A stretch of DNA of 10,236 nucleotides from contig CAYMTN010000195.1 of NCBI GenBank assembly GCA_964393335.1, positions 1 through 10,236 on the forward strand, in the 5' to 3' direction. Under the pieces are notes generated by a model that saw only the letters and a list, made by a program, of their open reading frames with translations, was not told the DNA's origin and did no database searches. Below, piece by piece: positions 1-6,244 of the stretch. Each line of letters begins with the position of its first letter. Positions within the stretch are counted from its first letter, which is position 1. The position numbers were made by a program, and so were the translations under genes. This DNA comes from CAYMTN01 sp964393335. GTDB taxonomy: Bacteria > Chloroflexota > Anaerolineae > Aggregatilineales > Aggregatilineaceae.

Positions 1-67
1 TTTCCCCCTCTCCACGGTGTGGTGTGGGGGAGTCGAGGCGCGCACGCGCCGAGGCGGGGGTGAGGCT
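1..67. repeat. Palindromic intergenic element, copy 1 (cut by window edge)
   Basis: Bases 4-15 (CCCCCTCTCCAC) pair with 19-30 around the loop GGT. Ten of twelve positions match and two are T.T mismatches. A second hairpin, GGCGCG-CA-CGCGCC, lies at 37-50. The element ends in GGGGGTGAGG at 56-65. The same CCCCTCTCC stem and GGGTGAGG end occur in the element at 8579-8659, so the two look like members of one dispersed family. The matching left end (CCTCACCC) would lie before base 1. It sits just upstream of the membrane protein gene and could also end transcription coming from the left. Confidence 0.6.
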
Positions 68-133
68 AACGCGTTTAGCAGCGTACGCACGGCTCAGTCT
101 TGACCAACAACCAATGATCAACCGCCAACTACC

Positions 134-2014
134 ATGACCATTCTCGCTTACCTGCTGCTGCTGGCTGTGCTGCTCGGCGTGGGGACGCTGGCAGCCTCGA
201 TCTTCCCCATGCGCGGCGCGCGGATTGGCCTGGGCGCGGTGCTGTTTTTGGCGCTGGTGGTCGATGGCACATGGTTCGCCGCGCCGCTGGTGGGCTGGTC
301 GCCCGCGTGGGGGGATGCGGCATGGACCGGCGCGTTTGTCCTGATCGCCGTGAGCGCCGGGCTGGCCGCGCGCCACTACCGCCGCGTAGTCGGGCTGCCG
401 CGCTGGACGTGGCCGAGTCCGCGTGATCTGGCGTTTCTCGTGGTCGTGATCGCGCTGTTTGGCGCAGTGGTCGCCGTGCTGCCCGTCCCGCTGGATACGG
501 ATGCGCAGGGTTTTGGCTACCTCGCGTTGACGCTGCGTGACGGGCATGATTACACGACTCTCGCGCCCTGGCACCCGGAGATCGAATACCTGTATTCGCC
601 CGGCCAGCCCGGTCTGATCGCGCACCTCAGTGCGCGCCTTGATCCCGGTATCCACACGCTGCAACTGGTCCTCGGCGCGGTGACGGCAGTGCTGTTCGTA
701 TGGACCGCCTACGATCTCGGCTGTGTGCTGAACGGGCCGCGCACCGGGCGTGGGCTGATGCTGGCGGCCATGATCGGCACCGGGCTGATCACGGCGTTCA
801 TGGATTCGCACTATACGGCGCTGCTGGCGCTGACCTTTTCGCTGGGATTCATCACGTTTACGCTGCATTTTCTGCATACGTGGCGCTGGTCGAGCGCGCT
901 GTTTGCCGCGATCTGCCTGGCCGGGGTGCCGCTCAGCCAGCCGGATACGGCTATCGCGCTGATCATGGGTTACGCGCCCTGGTTGGTGGTCGTCTGGTGG
1001 AGCGATCCGCGCCCGACGTGGCGCGCCTGGCTGGTGATCGCGGGTGTGATCCCGCTGGTGGCGCTGGGTATCGTCGCGCCCTGGCTGGTCAGCATCAGCG
1101 ACCTGCTGGGATCGGGCATCGAATCACCGTTCGTGGTCGAGACGTCGCACTGGCGCACGTTGGTGCTGATGCACGGCGGGCTGATCGTGGGGTTGGCCGC
1201 CATCGGAGCCGTGATCGGGCTGCGCCGCCGGACCCCGGCGCAGGTGTTGATGCTGGTCTGGCTGGTGATGATCGTCGAGTTTTCGACGCTGGGCCTGCTG
1301 GAAAAAACGATCCCCGATCTGGTGGGACCGCTGCTCAAGTACGATTACCCGTTCAGCCTGGCGTGGCACGGCCCGATCATCCCGTATACCGTGCTGGGCG
1401 GGCTGGCGCTCGTCTGGCTGGCGGATCGGGCGGGCGCTGACCGCGTCGATCGCTGGGTGAGACGCCTGGCGCTGCCCGTGTCGGCGCTGGCGCTGACCGG
1501 CATCGCGGCGGGAGTCGTGTTTTTCGATCCATTGCTGGCGGCCAGCAAAGATACCGGGCTGGCGTTTTACGGGGCGTTTTCGTCGTCGGCGGACGTGGAC
1601 GCGATGCGCTGGCTGCGCGACAATACCCCGCCGGACGCGCGAATCCTCAACCATCCGGGCCCGCACGAGGCCGACTGGGCTCCGGTCATCGCGGAGCGCG
1701 ACACCGTGTTTTTCCGCCCGCAGCCGTTTTTCCGCAACACCTATTCTGCCGGCGCAGAACAGGACGCTTTGCGCGTTTTTTGGGAGAATCCCGCCGATCC
1801 GGCGAACCGGGCGCGGCTGCTCGTCGCCGGGGTGCGCTACGTGCTGGTGCCGCAGGTGTTCGGTAATCCGGCCAGCTTTGACGACATGCTGCGCTGGCGG
1901 CGGCCCCTGCCGGAAGCGGCGGCCTATCTGCCGGTGCCGGTGCGTGACGCGCGGTATCTGCGGCTGGTCTACGATCACGACGGCGCGCAGGTCTACGAAG
2001 TGGTTGCCCCCTGA
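134..2014 (+). CDS. Multi-pass membrane protein, putative GT-C-type glycosyltransferase
   Basis: The 626-aa protein has about 12-13 hydrophobic segments between residues 2 and 470, then a soluble tail (about 480-626). After the fourth membrane segment comes a large polar loop (about 120-172) with D121-T-D123, then HPEIEYLYSPGQPG. An acidic pair in the first large external loop is the usual position of the catalytic Asp in GT-C enzymes, which use polyprenyl-phosphate sugars. The tail motif DVDAMRWLRDNTPPDARIL followed by WAPVIAERDTV is of a kind known from large membrane proteins of Chloroflexota. The ATG at 134 starts directly with the first membrane helix, but no convincing Shine-Dalgarno sequence precedes it. 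The gene stands alone on its strand, and the downstream genes run the other way. It could instead be a non-catalytic relative; donor and acceptor cannot be told from sequence. Confidence 0.7.
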   Translation: MTILAYLLLLAVLLGVGTLAASIFPMRGARIGLGAVLFLALVVDGTWFAAPLVGWSPAWGDAAWTGAFVLIAVSAGLAARHYRRVVGLPRWTWPSPRDLAFLVVVIALFGAVVAVLPVPLDTDAQGFGYLALTLRDGHDYTTLAPWHPEIEYLYSPGQPGLIAHLSARLDPGIHTLQLVLGAVTAVLFVWTAYDLGCVLNGPRTGRGLMLAAMIGTGLITAFMDSHYTALLALTFSLGFITFTLHFLHTWRWSSALFAAICLAGVPLSQPDTAIALIMGYAPWLVVVWWSDPRPTWRAWLVIAGVIPLVALGIVAPWLVSISDLLGSGIESPFVVETSHWRTLVLMHGGLIVGLAAIGAVIGLRRRTPAQVLMLVWLVMIVEFSTLGLLEKTIPDLVGPLLKYDYPFSLAWHGPIIPYTVLGGLALVWLADRAGADRVDRWVRRLALPVSALALTGIAAGVVFFDPLLAASKDTGLAFYGAFSSSADVDAMRWLRDNTPPDARILNHPGPHEADWAPVIAERDTVFFRPQPFFRNTYSAGAEQDALRVFWENPADPANRARLLVAGVRYVLVPQVFGNPASFDDMLRWRRPLPEAAAYLPVPVRDARYLRLVYDHDGAQVYEVVAP

Positions 2015-2024
2015 CCGTCTGCCA

Positions 2025-2057
2025 CAAAAATAACAGCCCCACCGATCAGGCGGGGCT
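2025..2057 (-). terminator. Rho-independent terminator for leftward transcripts
   Basis: Read on the minus strand, AGCCCCGCC (2057-2049) pairs with GGTGGGGCT (2043-2035) over nine positions, including one G.U wobble, around the loop TGATC. GTTATTTTTG follows at once. On the plus strand the same stem has an A.C mismatch and no T-run, so it fits leftward transcription better. It lies 150 bases beyond the stop of the KaiC-like gene and probably ends the five-gene operon. It may also end a short separate transcript (see the candidate at 2030-2139). Confidence 0.65.
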
Positions 2058-2139
2058 ATTGGGGATGATGCGCGTCGCATCAGCCGTATAATGGCTGTTG
2101 GCAAGTCAATTGTAACCCGAATCCCCCTATCGTTGTCAA
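2030..2139 (-). ncRNA. Candidate small RNA unit with its own promoter
   Basis: On the minus strand a perfect -35 box TTGACA (2139-2134) is followed, after a rather long 19-base spacer, by TACAAT (2114-2109; five of six matches to TATAAT). A transcript starting near 2102 would be about 75 bases long. It would hold CAGCC-7nt-GGCTG (2097-2081), then TGATGCG-ACG-CGCATCA (2082-2066, sharing two bases with the first), and then the terminator hairpin at 2057-2035 with its T-run. No reading frame of note lies inside. The alternative is that this is only the 3' untranslated end of the operon and the promoter match is chance. Confidence 0.3.
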
Positions 2140-2207
2140 GTTTTGATTCCGGCGTTCGTTTGATGGTGGGTTGGCGGCGCGTGGTCCCGTCGCAAAAAAC
2201 GGGGCGT

Positions 2208-2957
2208 TCACTGCACGGTGCTGATGATGGTACGCTGCGTCAGCCCGCTGAGCAGGCCGCTCTTGCCTTGCAGCGCCGCCCCCACCGTGATCCCATTCTG
2301 GCCGATGGTATAGCTGCGAATGCGCGTGTCGTGGGCCGATGAGCGCATTTTGAGCACCAGCAGCGCGCGCTGGATGGCGCTGTCGATTTCCAGGTAGCGC
2401 AGCATGATCAGCGTATCGACCACGAACGACAGGCGGCCACGCTCGCGGGTGGTGTAATCCGCGCGCATTTCTTCGCCAAGATACAACGCGGTCACGCCTT
2501 CGCGCCGGAATCCGCTGATCACCTGGTGATAAATGTGTCGCAGCTCGTGATCGCTGCCGTACACCTGCGTGAAGTGGGTCAGGCTGTCGATCACCACGCG
2601 CTGGATGTCGTGATCCTGGATCGCGCGCAGGATGCTGCTGTCGGGCGTTGTCAGGCTTTTCAGCAGCACGTCCGGCGACGTGAAGATGAGGCGCAGCGAT
2701 CCCTGTTTTTCGTGAGCGGGCAGGTCCCAGCCCAGGCTTTCGGCGTCGCGGTAGAGCGAGCGCGGAAACTCCTCGAACGAGATGTACAGCCCGGTTTGAC
2801 CCAGGCGCGCGCCTTCCAGCAAAAACTGGAGGCCGAATGTCGTTTTGCCGGTGCCCGGCGCGCCGCGCAGCAGGATCGCCGATTGCGGGATAAACCCGCC
2901 GCCCAACATCTCATCCAGGTGGGGAATGCCGCTCGTAACACGCTCCGCGATAACCAT
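2208..2957 (-). CDS. KaiC/RAD55-like RecA-superfamily ATPase, single domain
   Basis: This 249-aa cytoplasmic protein starts with the typical KaiC-family lead-in VTSGIPHLDEMLGGG (residues 7-21). Walker A is GAPGTGKT at 32-39, a paired glutamate (FEE, 61-63) holds the place of the KaiC catalytic glutamates, and Walker B is VVIDS at 121-125. The C-terminal strand region VLKMRSSAHDTRIRSYTI (201-218) is also typical. It has one ATPase domain, unlike the two-domain clock protein KaiC. KaiC-like proteins of this length bind ATP and usually regulate or scaffold partners; the partner is unknown here. AGGAG (2968-2964) lies six bases before the ATG. The gene is last in the leftward operon, 21 bases after the stalk-protein gene. 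The family call is firm; the biological role is open. Confidence 0.9.
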   Translation of the reverse strand: MVIAERVTSGIPHLDEMLGGGFIPQSAILLRGAPGTGKTTFGLQFLLEGARLGQTGLYISFEEFPRSLYRDAESLGWDLPAHEKQGSLRLIFTSPDVLLKSLTTPDSSILRAIQDHDIQRVVIDSLTHFTQVYGSDHELRHIYHQVISGFRREGVTALYLGEEMRADYTTRERGRLSFVVDTLIMLRYLEIDSAIQRALLVLKMRSSAHDTRIRSYTIGQNGITVGAALQGKSGLLSGLTQRTIISTVQ

Positions 2958-2978
2958 CCTGCGCTCCTATTCTGATCA

Positions 2979-3806
2979 TCAGTACTCGTGGTTCTGCACA
3001 AAATCTACTATCGCTACGTTGGTCTGGCAAGTATTGCCCGTATCGACGTAGACCGTGTCCGACACCGGGCCACCGGTTGGCCCCAGCAGGCGCAGCGTAT
3101 AACTGGCGCTGCGCGGCGCGTTCCCCAGGTGAAACTCAAAACCCGAATCGCCCCAATCCGCTGCCGAGCCGGAGAACTGCACGGCGCGGAAGTTGTCGCC
3201 GTTGATCTCAATCGCCAATCCCGGCACTGCTTCGCCCACCAGCCCGGCTACCGTCCCGGCGATGCCCAACCACTGGCAGCCGGAATCGCCGCCGTTCGGC
3301 TGGTAACGCACGGCAGTGGCCGTGAACGGGAACGGCGAACGTGTCGCGGCCTGGTACACGGTCACGGGGGGGACGGTTGCCGCGCCGCTCCCTGAGCCGG
3401 GAATCGCGCCGCCGCTGCCGTCGTCCAGCGTGGGCAGCGCGGATGGCCGTGGCGTCGGCAGTTGGAATTGGGGTGTCGCGCCGGAAAGGACCTGAGTCGG
3501 CGTGGTCGTGGGCGTGTCGGTGGCGGTCGCGGTGGCGGTCGCGGTGCCTGTGGCCGTGGCGGTGGCGGTCGGGGTGGCGGTCGCGGTCGGAGTGGCCGTG
3601 CTGGTCGGCGTAATGGTCGGCGACGCGGTCAGCGTCGGCAGTTGGATGGTGGGGGCAGCGGTCGGCGGCGGGAACGGGTTCAGCGCCGTGTTGGGATCGT
3701 TGACGACCAACACCATCACGCCGATCATACCCACCGTCAGCACGACGAATATCACGGTGATTACATCATAAATGCTGGATGACTGGTTCTGAGCATTGCC
3801 TGTCAT
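2979..3806 (-). CDS. Membrane-anchored Thr/Pro-stalk protein with two-Cys C-terminal domain (paralogue A)
   Basis: The 275-aa protein has a short N-terminus, one membrane segment (about 12-36), a Thr/Pro/Ala-rich stalk (about 47-128), a Gly/Ser hinge (129-142) and a predicted beta-rich domain (about 145-275). The domain contains GCQWLGIAGTV (C177) and ends with NTCQTNVAIVDFV (C260). It is a clear relative of the next gene upstream (3901-4731): both have WxGI-G-V after the first Cys, GExVxG, and TCQxNxAxVxF at the end. The stalk probably projects outside the cell, and the Thr-rich repeats could carry O-linked sugars; this is inferred. No strong ribosome site is seen before the ATG at 3806. A 94-base gap with a hairpin separates it from the upstream gene. 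No known family was recognised for the domain. Confidence 0.8.
   Translation of the reverse strand: MTGNAQNQSSSIYDVITVIFVVLTVGMIGVMVLVVNDPNTALNPFPPPTAAPTIQLPTLTASPTITPTSTATPTATATPTATATATGTATATATATDTPTTTPTQVLSGATPQFQLPTPRPSALPTLDDGSGGAIPGSGSGAATVPPVTVYQAATRSPFPFTATAVRYQPNGGDSGCQWLGIAGTVAGLVGEAVPGLAIEINGDNFRAVQFSGSAADWGDSGFEFHLGNAPRSASYTLRLLGPTGGPVSDTVYVDTGNTCQTNVAIVDFVQNHEY
3480..3665 (-). repeat. Low-complexity coding repeat (Thr-Ala/Thr-Pro stalk)
   Basis: Near-perfect 6-12 base units, seen on the plus strand as GTGGCGGTCGCG variants, encode runs of T-A-T-P-T-A-T in paralogue A. The region is prone to slippage and creates long valine/arginine-rich open frames on the opposite strand that are not genes. 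Confidence 0.8.
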
Positions 3807-3835
3807 GATGCGGCCTGGGGAGCTAAAACTGACAT

Positions 3836-3855
3836 GGGGCGTGACACAACGCCCC
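3836..3855 (-). other. Hairpin in the gap between the two large stalk genes
   Basis: GGGGCG (3836-3841) and CGCCCC (3850-3855) form a perfect six-base stem with an eight-base loop. In the leftward direction it is followed by ATGTCAGTTTTAG, so the T-run is short and seven bases away. It could be a weak attenuator or an RNA-processing or stability element inside the operon. It is not a convincing full terminator. Confidence 0.35.
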
Positions 3856-3900
3856 CGCTACGGATTGGTTGAGCTGATCGTCTGCCGGACCGGGCTGCCC

Positions 3901-4731
3901 TTATGATACGCGAGTCCGGATGAAATTCACCGTTGCCAGGTTCTGCTGGCACGTTCCAGGAAACAAGACATCCACTGCCGGCGATACCTGGATGCCATCG
4001 GCCCACAGCGATACCTGGTAGTGTACGACGCTGGGCTGGCTGCCTAACACGATCTCCCACCCTGCCGGGCCGTACAGCGTATTGGTGCCGCTTAACGTCG
4101 TCAACGCATGCCCGGTATCGTCGGTCACGCGCACCTGCACGCCCGCGACCGGCTCGCCCCGGTCGGTCGTGACCTGCCCGCCGATCCCCTGCCAGGCGCA
4201 GCCCGCCGCGTTGGCGAAATTATCACGCAAAATCAGCGACGACGGCTGCATGATAAACACGTACTGGCTGGTCGGCGTCGCCGTTGGCCCGGTCGGCGTG
4301 GCGGTCGGCGTGGGCGTATCGGATGGCGTGGGGGTCAGCGTTTTGGTCGGCGTAAAAGTGGGAGGCGGCAGGGTGTTGGTTGGCGAGAGTGTAAACGTCG
4401 GCGTGATCGACGCGGTGGTGGTGATACTCGGCGTCAGGGTCGCGGTGCCGGTCCAGGTCGCGGTCGGCGTGGACGTAAGGGTTGGTGTCCACGTCGCGGT
4501 CGGCGTAGATGTGCTGGTCGGCACAGGCGTGTTGGATGGCGTCCACGAAGGGCCGGGCGTTGGGGAAATCAGCATGGCGACGGTGGGTGGAATCTCCGTA
4601 TTATCCGGCGCGAAAAACGGCGGGTCCATAGCCCCTCCGGCGATCCCCAATGCGACGACGGCAGCCCCAACGGTCCCCAGAAAAAAGACGAACGTCACAC
4701 AGTTAAAAAACAGGCTGGCACCCCGCTTCAT
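3901..4731 (-). CDS. Membrane-anchored Thr/Pro-stalk protein with two-Cys C-terminal domain (paralogue B)
   Basis: The 276-aa protein starts MKRG, has one membrane segment (about 9-33), the motif MDPP at 35-38, a very long Thr/Pro/Ser stalk (about 55-155) and a C-terminal domain (about 160-276). The domain has GCAWQGIGGQV (C178), RGEPVAGVQVRV, GWEIVLGSQPS and GTCQQNLATVNF (C261). The two cysteines are 83 residues apart, exactly as in paralogue A. The basic N-terminus suggests N-in/C-out topology, placing the domain outside. GGAGG (4744-4740) lies eight bases before the ATG. The gene begins 33 bases after the 83-aa paralogue. The VxGVxVRVTDDTG segment recalls extracellular beta-sandwich (carboxypeptidase-regulatory-like) domains, but I did not recognise a named family. 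Confidence 0.82.
   Translation of the reverse strand: MKRGASLFFNCVTFVFFLGTVGAAVVALGIAGGAMDPPFFAPDNTEIPPTVAMLISPTPGPSWTPSNTPVPTSTSTPTATWTPTLTSTPTATWTGTATLTPSITTTASITPTFTLSPTNTLPPPTFTPTKTLTPTPSDTPTPTATPTGPTATPTSQYVFIMQPSSLILRDNFANAAGCAWQGIGGQVTTDRGEPVAGVQVRVTDDTGHALTTLSGTNTLYGPAGWEIVLGSQPSVVHYQVSLWADGIQVSPAVDVLFPGTCQQNLATVNFIRTRVS
4267..4566 (-). repeat. Low-complexity coding repeat (Thr/Pro stalk)
   Basis: About 100 codons of paralogue B consist of T-P-T-x-T and related units (for example TPTPSDTPTPTATPT). At DNA level the GTCGGCGTxG unit recurs many times on the plus strand. It explains the long valine-rich open frame on the plus strand here. Confidence 0.8.
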
Positions 4732-4748
4732 AACCGTCCCCTCCCCCT

Positions 4749-4762
4749 GACGCCTCGGCGTC
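4749..4762. other. Short perfect hairpin between stalk genes
   Basis: GACGCC-TC-GGCGTC is an exact inverted repeat just after the stop codon of the 83-aa gene and five bases before the ribosome site of paralogue B. It may affect mRNA stability or translation of the downstream gene. Nothing shows that it ends transcription, as no T-run follows. Confidence 0.35.
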
Positions 4763-4764
4763 GT

Positions 4765-5016
4765 CTACTGTTGGACGTCCTGTGTTGGTACCTCGTCCGT
4801 GCTGACGGTGGGTGTAAGCGCTGGGCCGGGGCCGGGTGATGGTGTCAGCGTCGGCAAAACGGCCTGCGTAGGTGGCACCCCGGTCGCCGCCGGAGCCAGG
4901 ATCGGCGGGTCCATCGAACCCGACGCAACGCCCAGCACGACGATGCCTACCAGCAGCGTCAAGACCAGAAAAACGATCGACACAACGTCAAAAAACAGAT
5001 TAGCACCCTGGCCCAT
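4765..5016 (-). CDS. Short membrane-anchored stalk protein (paralogue C, lacks C-terminal domain)
   Basis: The 83-aa protein aligns without gaps to the first 50 or so residues of paralogue B: GANLFFD versus GASLFFN, a membrane segment at about 9-33, then MDPPILAP versus MDPPFFAP, then GVPPT versus EIPPT. After a short Pro/Thr stretch (about 50-72) it ends at VPTQDVQQ with no folded domain. The clean TAG stop, the different C-terminus and normal base composition argue against a recent frameshift; no leftover domain sequence follows in the 33-base gap. It may be a natural short form, perhaps an assembly partner of the larger paralogues through the membrane segment. A weak GGGGAG lies 11 bases before the ATG. 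It begins 33 bases after the foldase gene. Confidence 0.75.
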   Translation of the reverse strand: MGQGANLFFDVVSIVFLVLTLLVGIVVLGVASGSMDPPILAPAATGVPPTQAVLPTLTPSPGPGPALTPTVSTDEVPTQDVQQ

Positions 5017-5049
5017 AATTTGCCTGTCTCCCCTACATTGATCGCATCA

Positions 5050-6003
5050 TTACTGCGGGCTGGTGACAAACCGTTCGATCACAGCCATATCCCGCTGGGC
5101 TTGCAGCCAGTCCAAAAAGGCGTGCTGCCGTTTTTCGGCCAGCGCAGCCTGTGAGAGCGGGCGATCCTGGACGATCTCCAGCGTCTGCACAATATGATAC
5201 CCCAGGCTGCTCTTTACCGGGTCCGGGGCGATCTCGCCCGGTTGCAGCGAAAAGATCGCGTGTTCGACTTCCGGCTGGAGCAGGTCGCCTTCGCTGACCC
5301 AGTCCAGGTCCCCGCCGGTGCGGGCCGTCGAGCTGTCTAGCGAATACTGCATCGCCAGTTGCGCAAAATCCGCGCCCTGCTTGATCTGGTCCAGCAGCGC
5401 GCGCGCGGTGGCTTCGTCGGCCACCAGGATGTGGCGCGAATGGACCTGCATCGCGTAGGGCGACACATTGGCGACACTTTCGCTGACCTTCTGCGAGAGC
5501 AGCATGTCGTGGATCACGTGCCGGTATTCGTCCATCGTGTATAGCTGCGCGGCGACGATCTCGTCAAGCCGTTGGTTATTCCCGGCGGCGATGTCGGCTT
5601 GAACCGCCAGCTCGGCATCGACCTCGGCGTCACTGACCACAATGCCGAGTTGTGCGGCAGCCTGGTCGATCAAAAGCTGGTCGATCATGGTCTGTAACAC
5701 GTTGGCGTCAAACGCGGCGACGGTGGCCGGTTGGATGTCCAGGCCCATCGCGCGGCGTGCGCGCTCGCGTTGAAATTCGGCCAGCGTGATCGGCTGCCCG
5801 TTGACACGGGCTGCCAGCGGTTCTTCGGTGGGCTGCTGGACGTTGGCCCCTGCCGGATTAACGGCATTGTTTGACGCGGCCAGCGCGGCATTTGAACTTG
5901 TCGAGCTATTCGCCGAATCGCTGCTGCAAGCGGCGGCCAGCACAGCCAGCAGCGCCAGCGCGATCAGCAGGAGGATAGACCGTCTAGATTGGATTGGACG
6001 CAC
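5050..6003 (-). CDS. Parvulin-type peptidyl-prolyl isomerase lipoprotein (PrsA/SurA-like)
   Basis: The 317-aa exported foldase has a basic N-terminus (RPIQSRR), a hydrophobic signal (9-25) and the lipobox LAAAC with lipidated Cys26. A Ser/Asn/Ala-rich linker (27-60) follows, then a SurA-N-like helical region (about 62-180, beginning VNGQPITLAEFQRER), and a parvulin domain (about 187-278). That domain has the family marks SRHILV, GADFAQLAMQYSLD, GGDLDWV and SSLGYHIVQ. Such enzymes catalyse cis-trans isomerisation of X-Pro bonds and help exported proteins fold on the outer face of the membrane. The start is GTG at 6003: an in-frame TAA lies six codons upstream and no other start falls between. 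AAGGTG lies about 11 bases before it, a rather long spacing. It is the first gene of the leftward operon, so the Pro-rich exported proteins encoded behind it are plausible clients. Confidence 0.9.
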   Translation of the reverse strand: MRPIQSRRSILLLIALALLAVLAAACSSDSANSSTSSNAALAASNNAVNPAGANVQQPTEEPLAARVNGQPITLAEFQRERARRAMGLDIQPATVAAFDANVLQTMIDQLLIDQAAAQLGIVVSDAEVDAELAVQADIAAGNNQRLDEIVAAQLYTMDEYRHVIHDMLLSQKVSESVANVSPYAMQVHSRHILVADEATARALLDQIKQGADFAQLAMQYSLDSSTARTGGDLDWVSEGDLLQPEVEHAIFSLQPGEIAPDPVKSSLGYHIVQTLEIVQDRPLSQAALAEKRQHAFLDWLQAQRDMAVIERFVTSPQ

Positions 6004-6040
6004 GATAGTACCGTCACCTTACATGGTTGCATCGAAAACG

Positions 6041-6184
6041 GGCAGGTGGCACCACTCGCCCAGCGGCGCTAAGTGGTTCATCATGCCCCCTATTATGCAG
6101 ACAGGGCAGGCTGCTGGCAAATCGGGAGCACCTGCCGGGCGCGGGGCGCGCAACTTTAAGGTGGCGCAGGTGGCGGACTCGCTC
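6041..6184. promoter_or_regulatory. Three GCAGGTG motifs in the recA/foldase divergent region
   Basis: GGCAGGTGGC occurs at 6041-6050, its inverse CACCTGCC at 6129-6136, and GCGCAGGTGGC at 6164-6174. The first and last also share ACTCGC a few bases later (6054-6059 and 6177-6182). One copy lies in the operon leader, one about nine bases upstream of the -35 box, and one on the recA side. They could be operator sites for a shared regulator, or chance in GC-rich DNA. No GAAC-N4-GTTC type SOS box was found, and no clear recA promoter. Confidence 0.25.
6092..6120 (-). promoter_or_regulatory. Sigma70-type promoter of the foldase/stalk/KaiC operon
   Basis: On the minus strand TTGCCA (6120-6115; five of six matches to TTGACA) is followed after exactly 17 bases by CATAAT (6097-6092; five of six matches to TATAAT). 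Transcription would start near 6085 and leave a leader of about 80 bases before the GTG at 6003. This is the best promoter match seen in the window. Confidence 0.55.
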
Positions 6185-6244
6185 CTGCCGTTGTAGACTC
6201 AGCGCTCAATGACCGGTGTGGCAGAGGGTTGAGGGTACAGACTG

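Noticed and set aside
2087..2092. Perfect TATAAT on the plus strand
   Set aside because: No -35 box lies at a suitable distance and no plus-strand gene follows; the bases form the loop of a hairpin instead.
1124..2104. A 326-residue open frame on the minus strand over the membrane protein
   Set aside because: It is Arg/Gln/His-rich with no recognisable domain, typical of antisense in GC-rich DNA. The plus strand reads as a coherent membrane protein.
3500..3650. Tandem repeat resembling a satellite or CRISPR-like array
   Set aside because: The units are short, contiguous and in frame with the stalk of paralogue A; there are no spacers.
4082..4839. Long valine- or arginine-rich open frames on the plus strand
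   Set aside because: They are opposite the Thr/Pro stalk of paralogue B and mirror its repeats; they have no domain and no ribosome site. The minus-strand reading has a membrane anchor, a folded domain and paralogues.
6004..6244. SOS box upstream of recA
   Set aside because: No GAAC-N4-GTTC or CTG-N10-CAG type site at a usable position was found; the LexA site of this lineage may differ.
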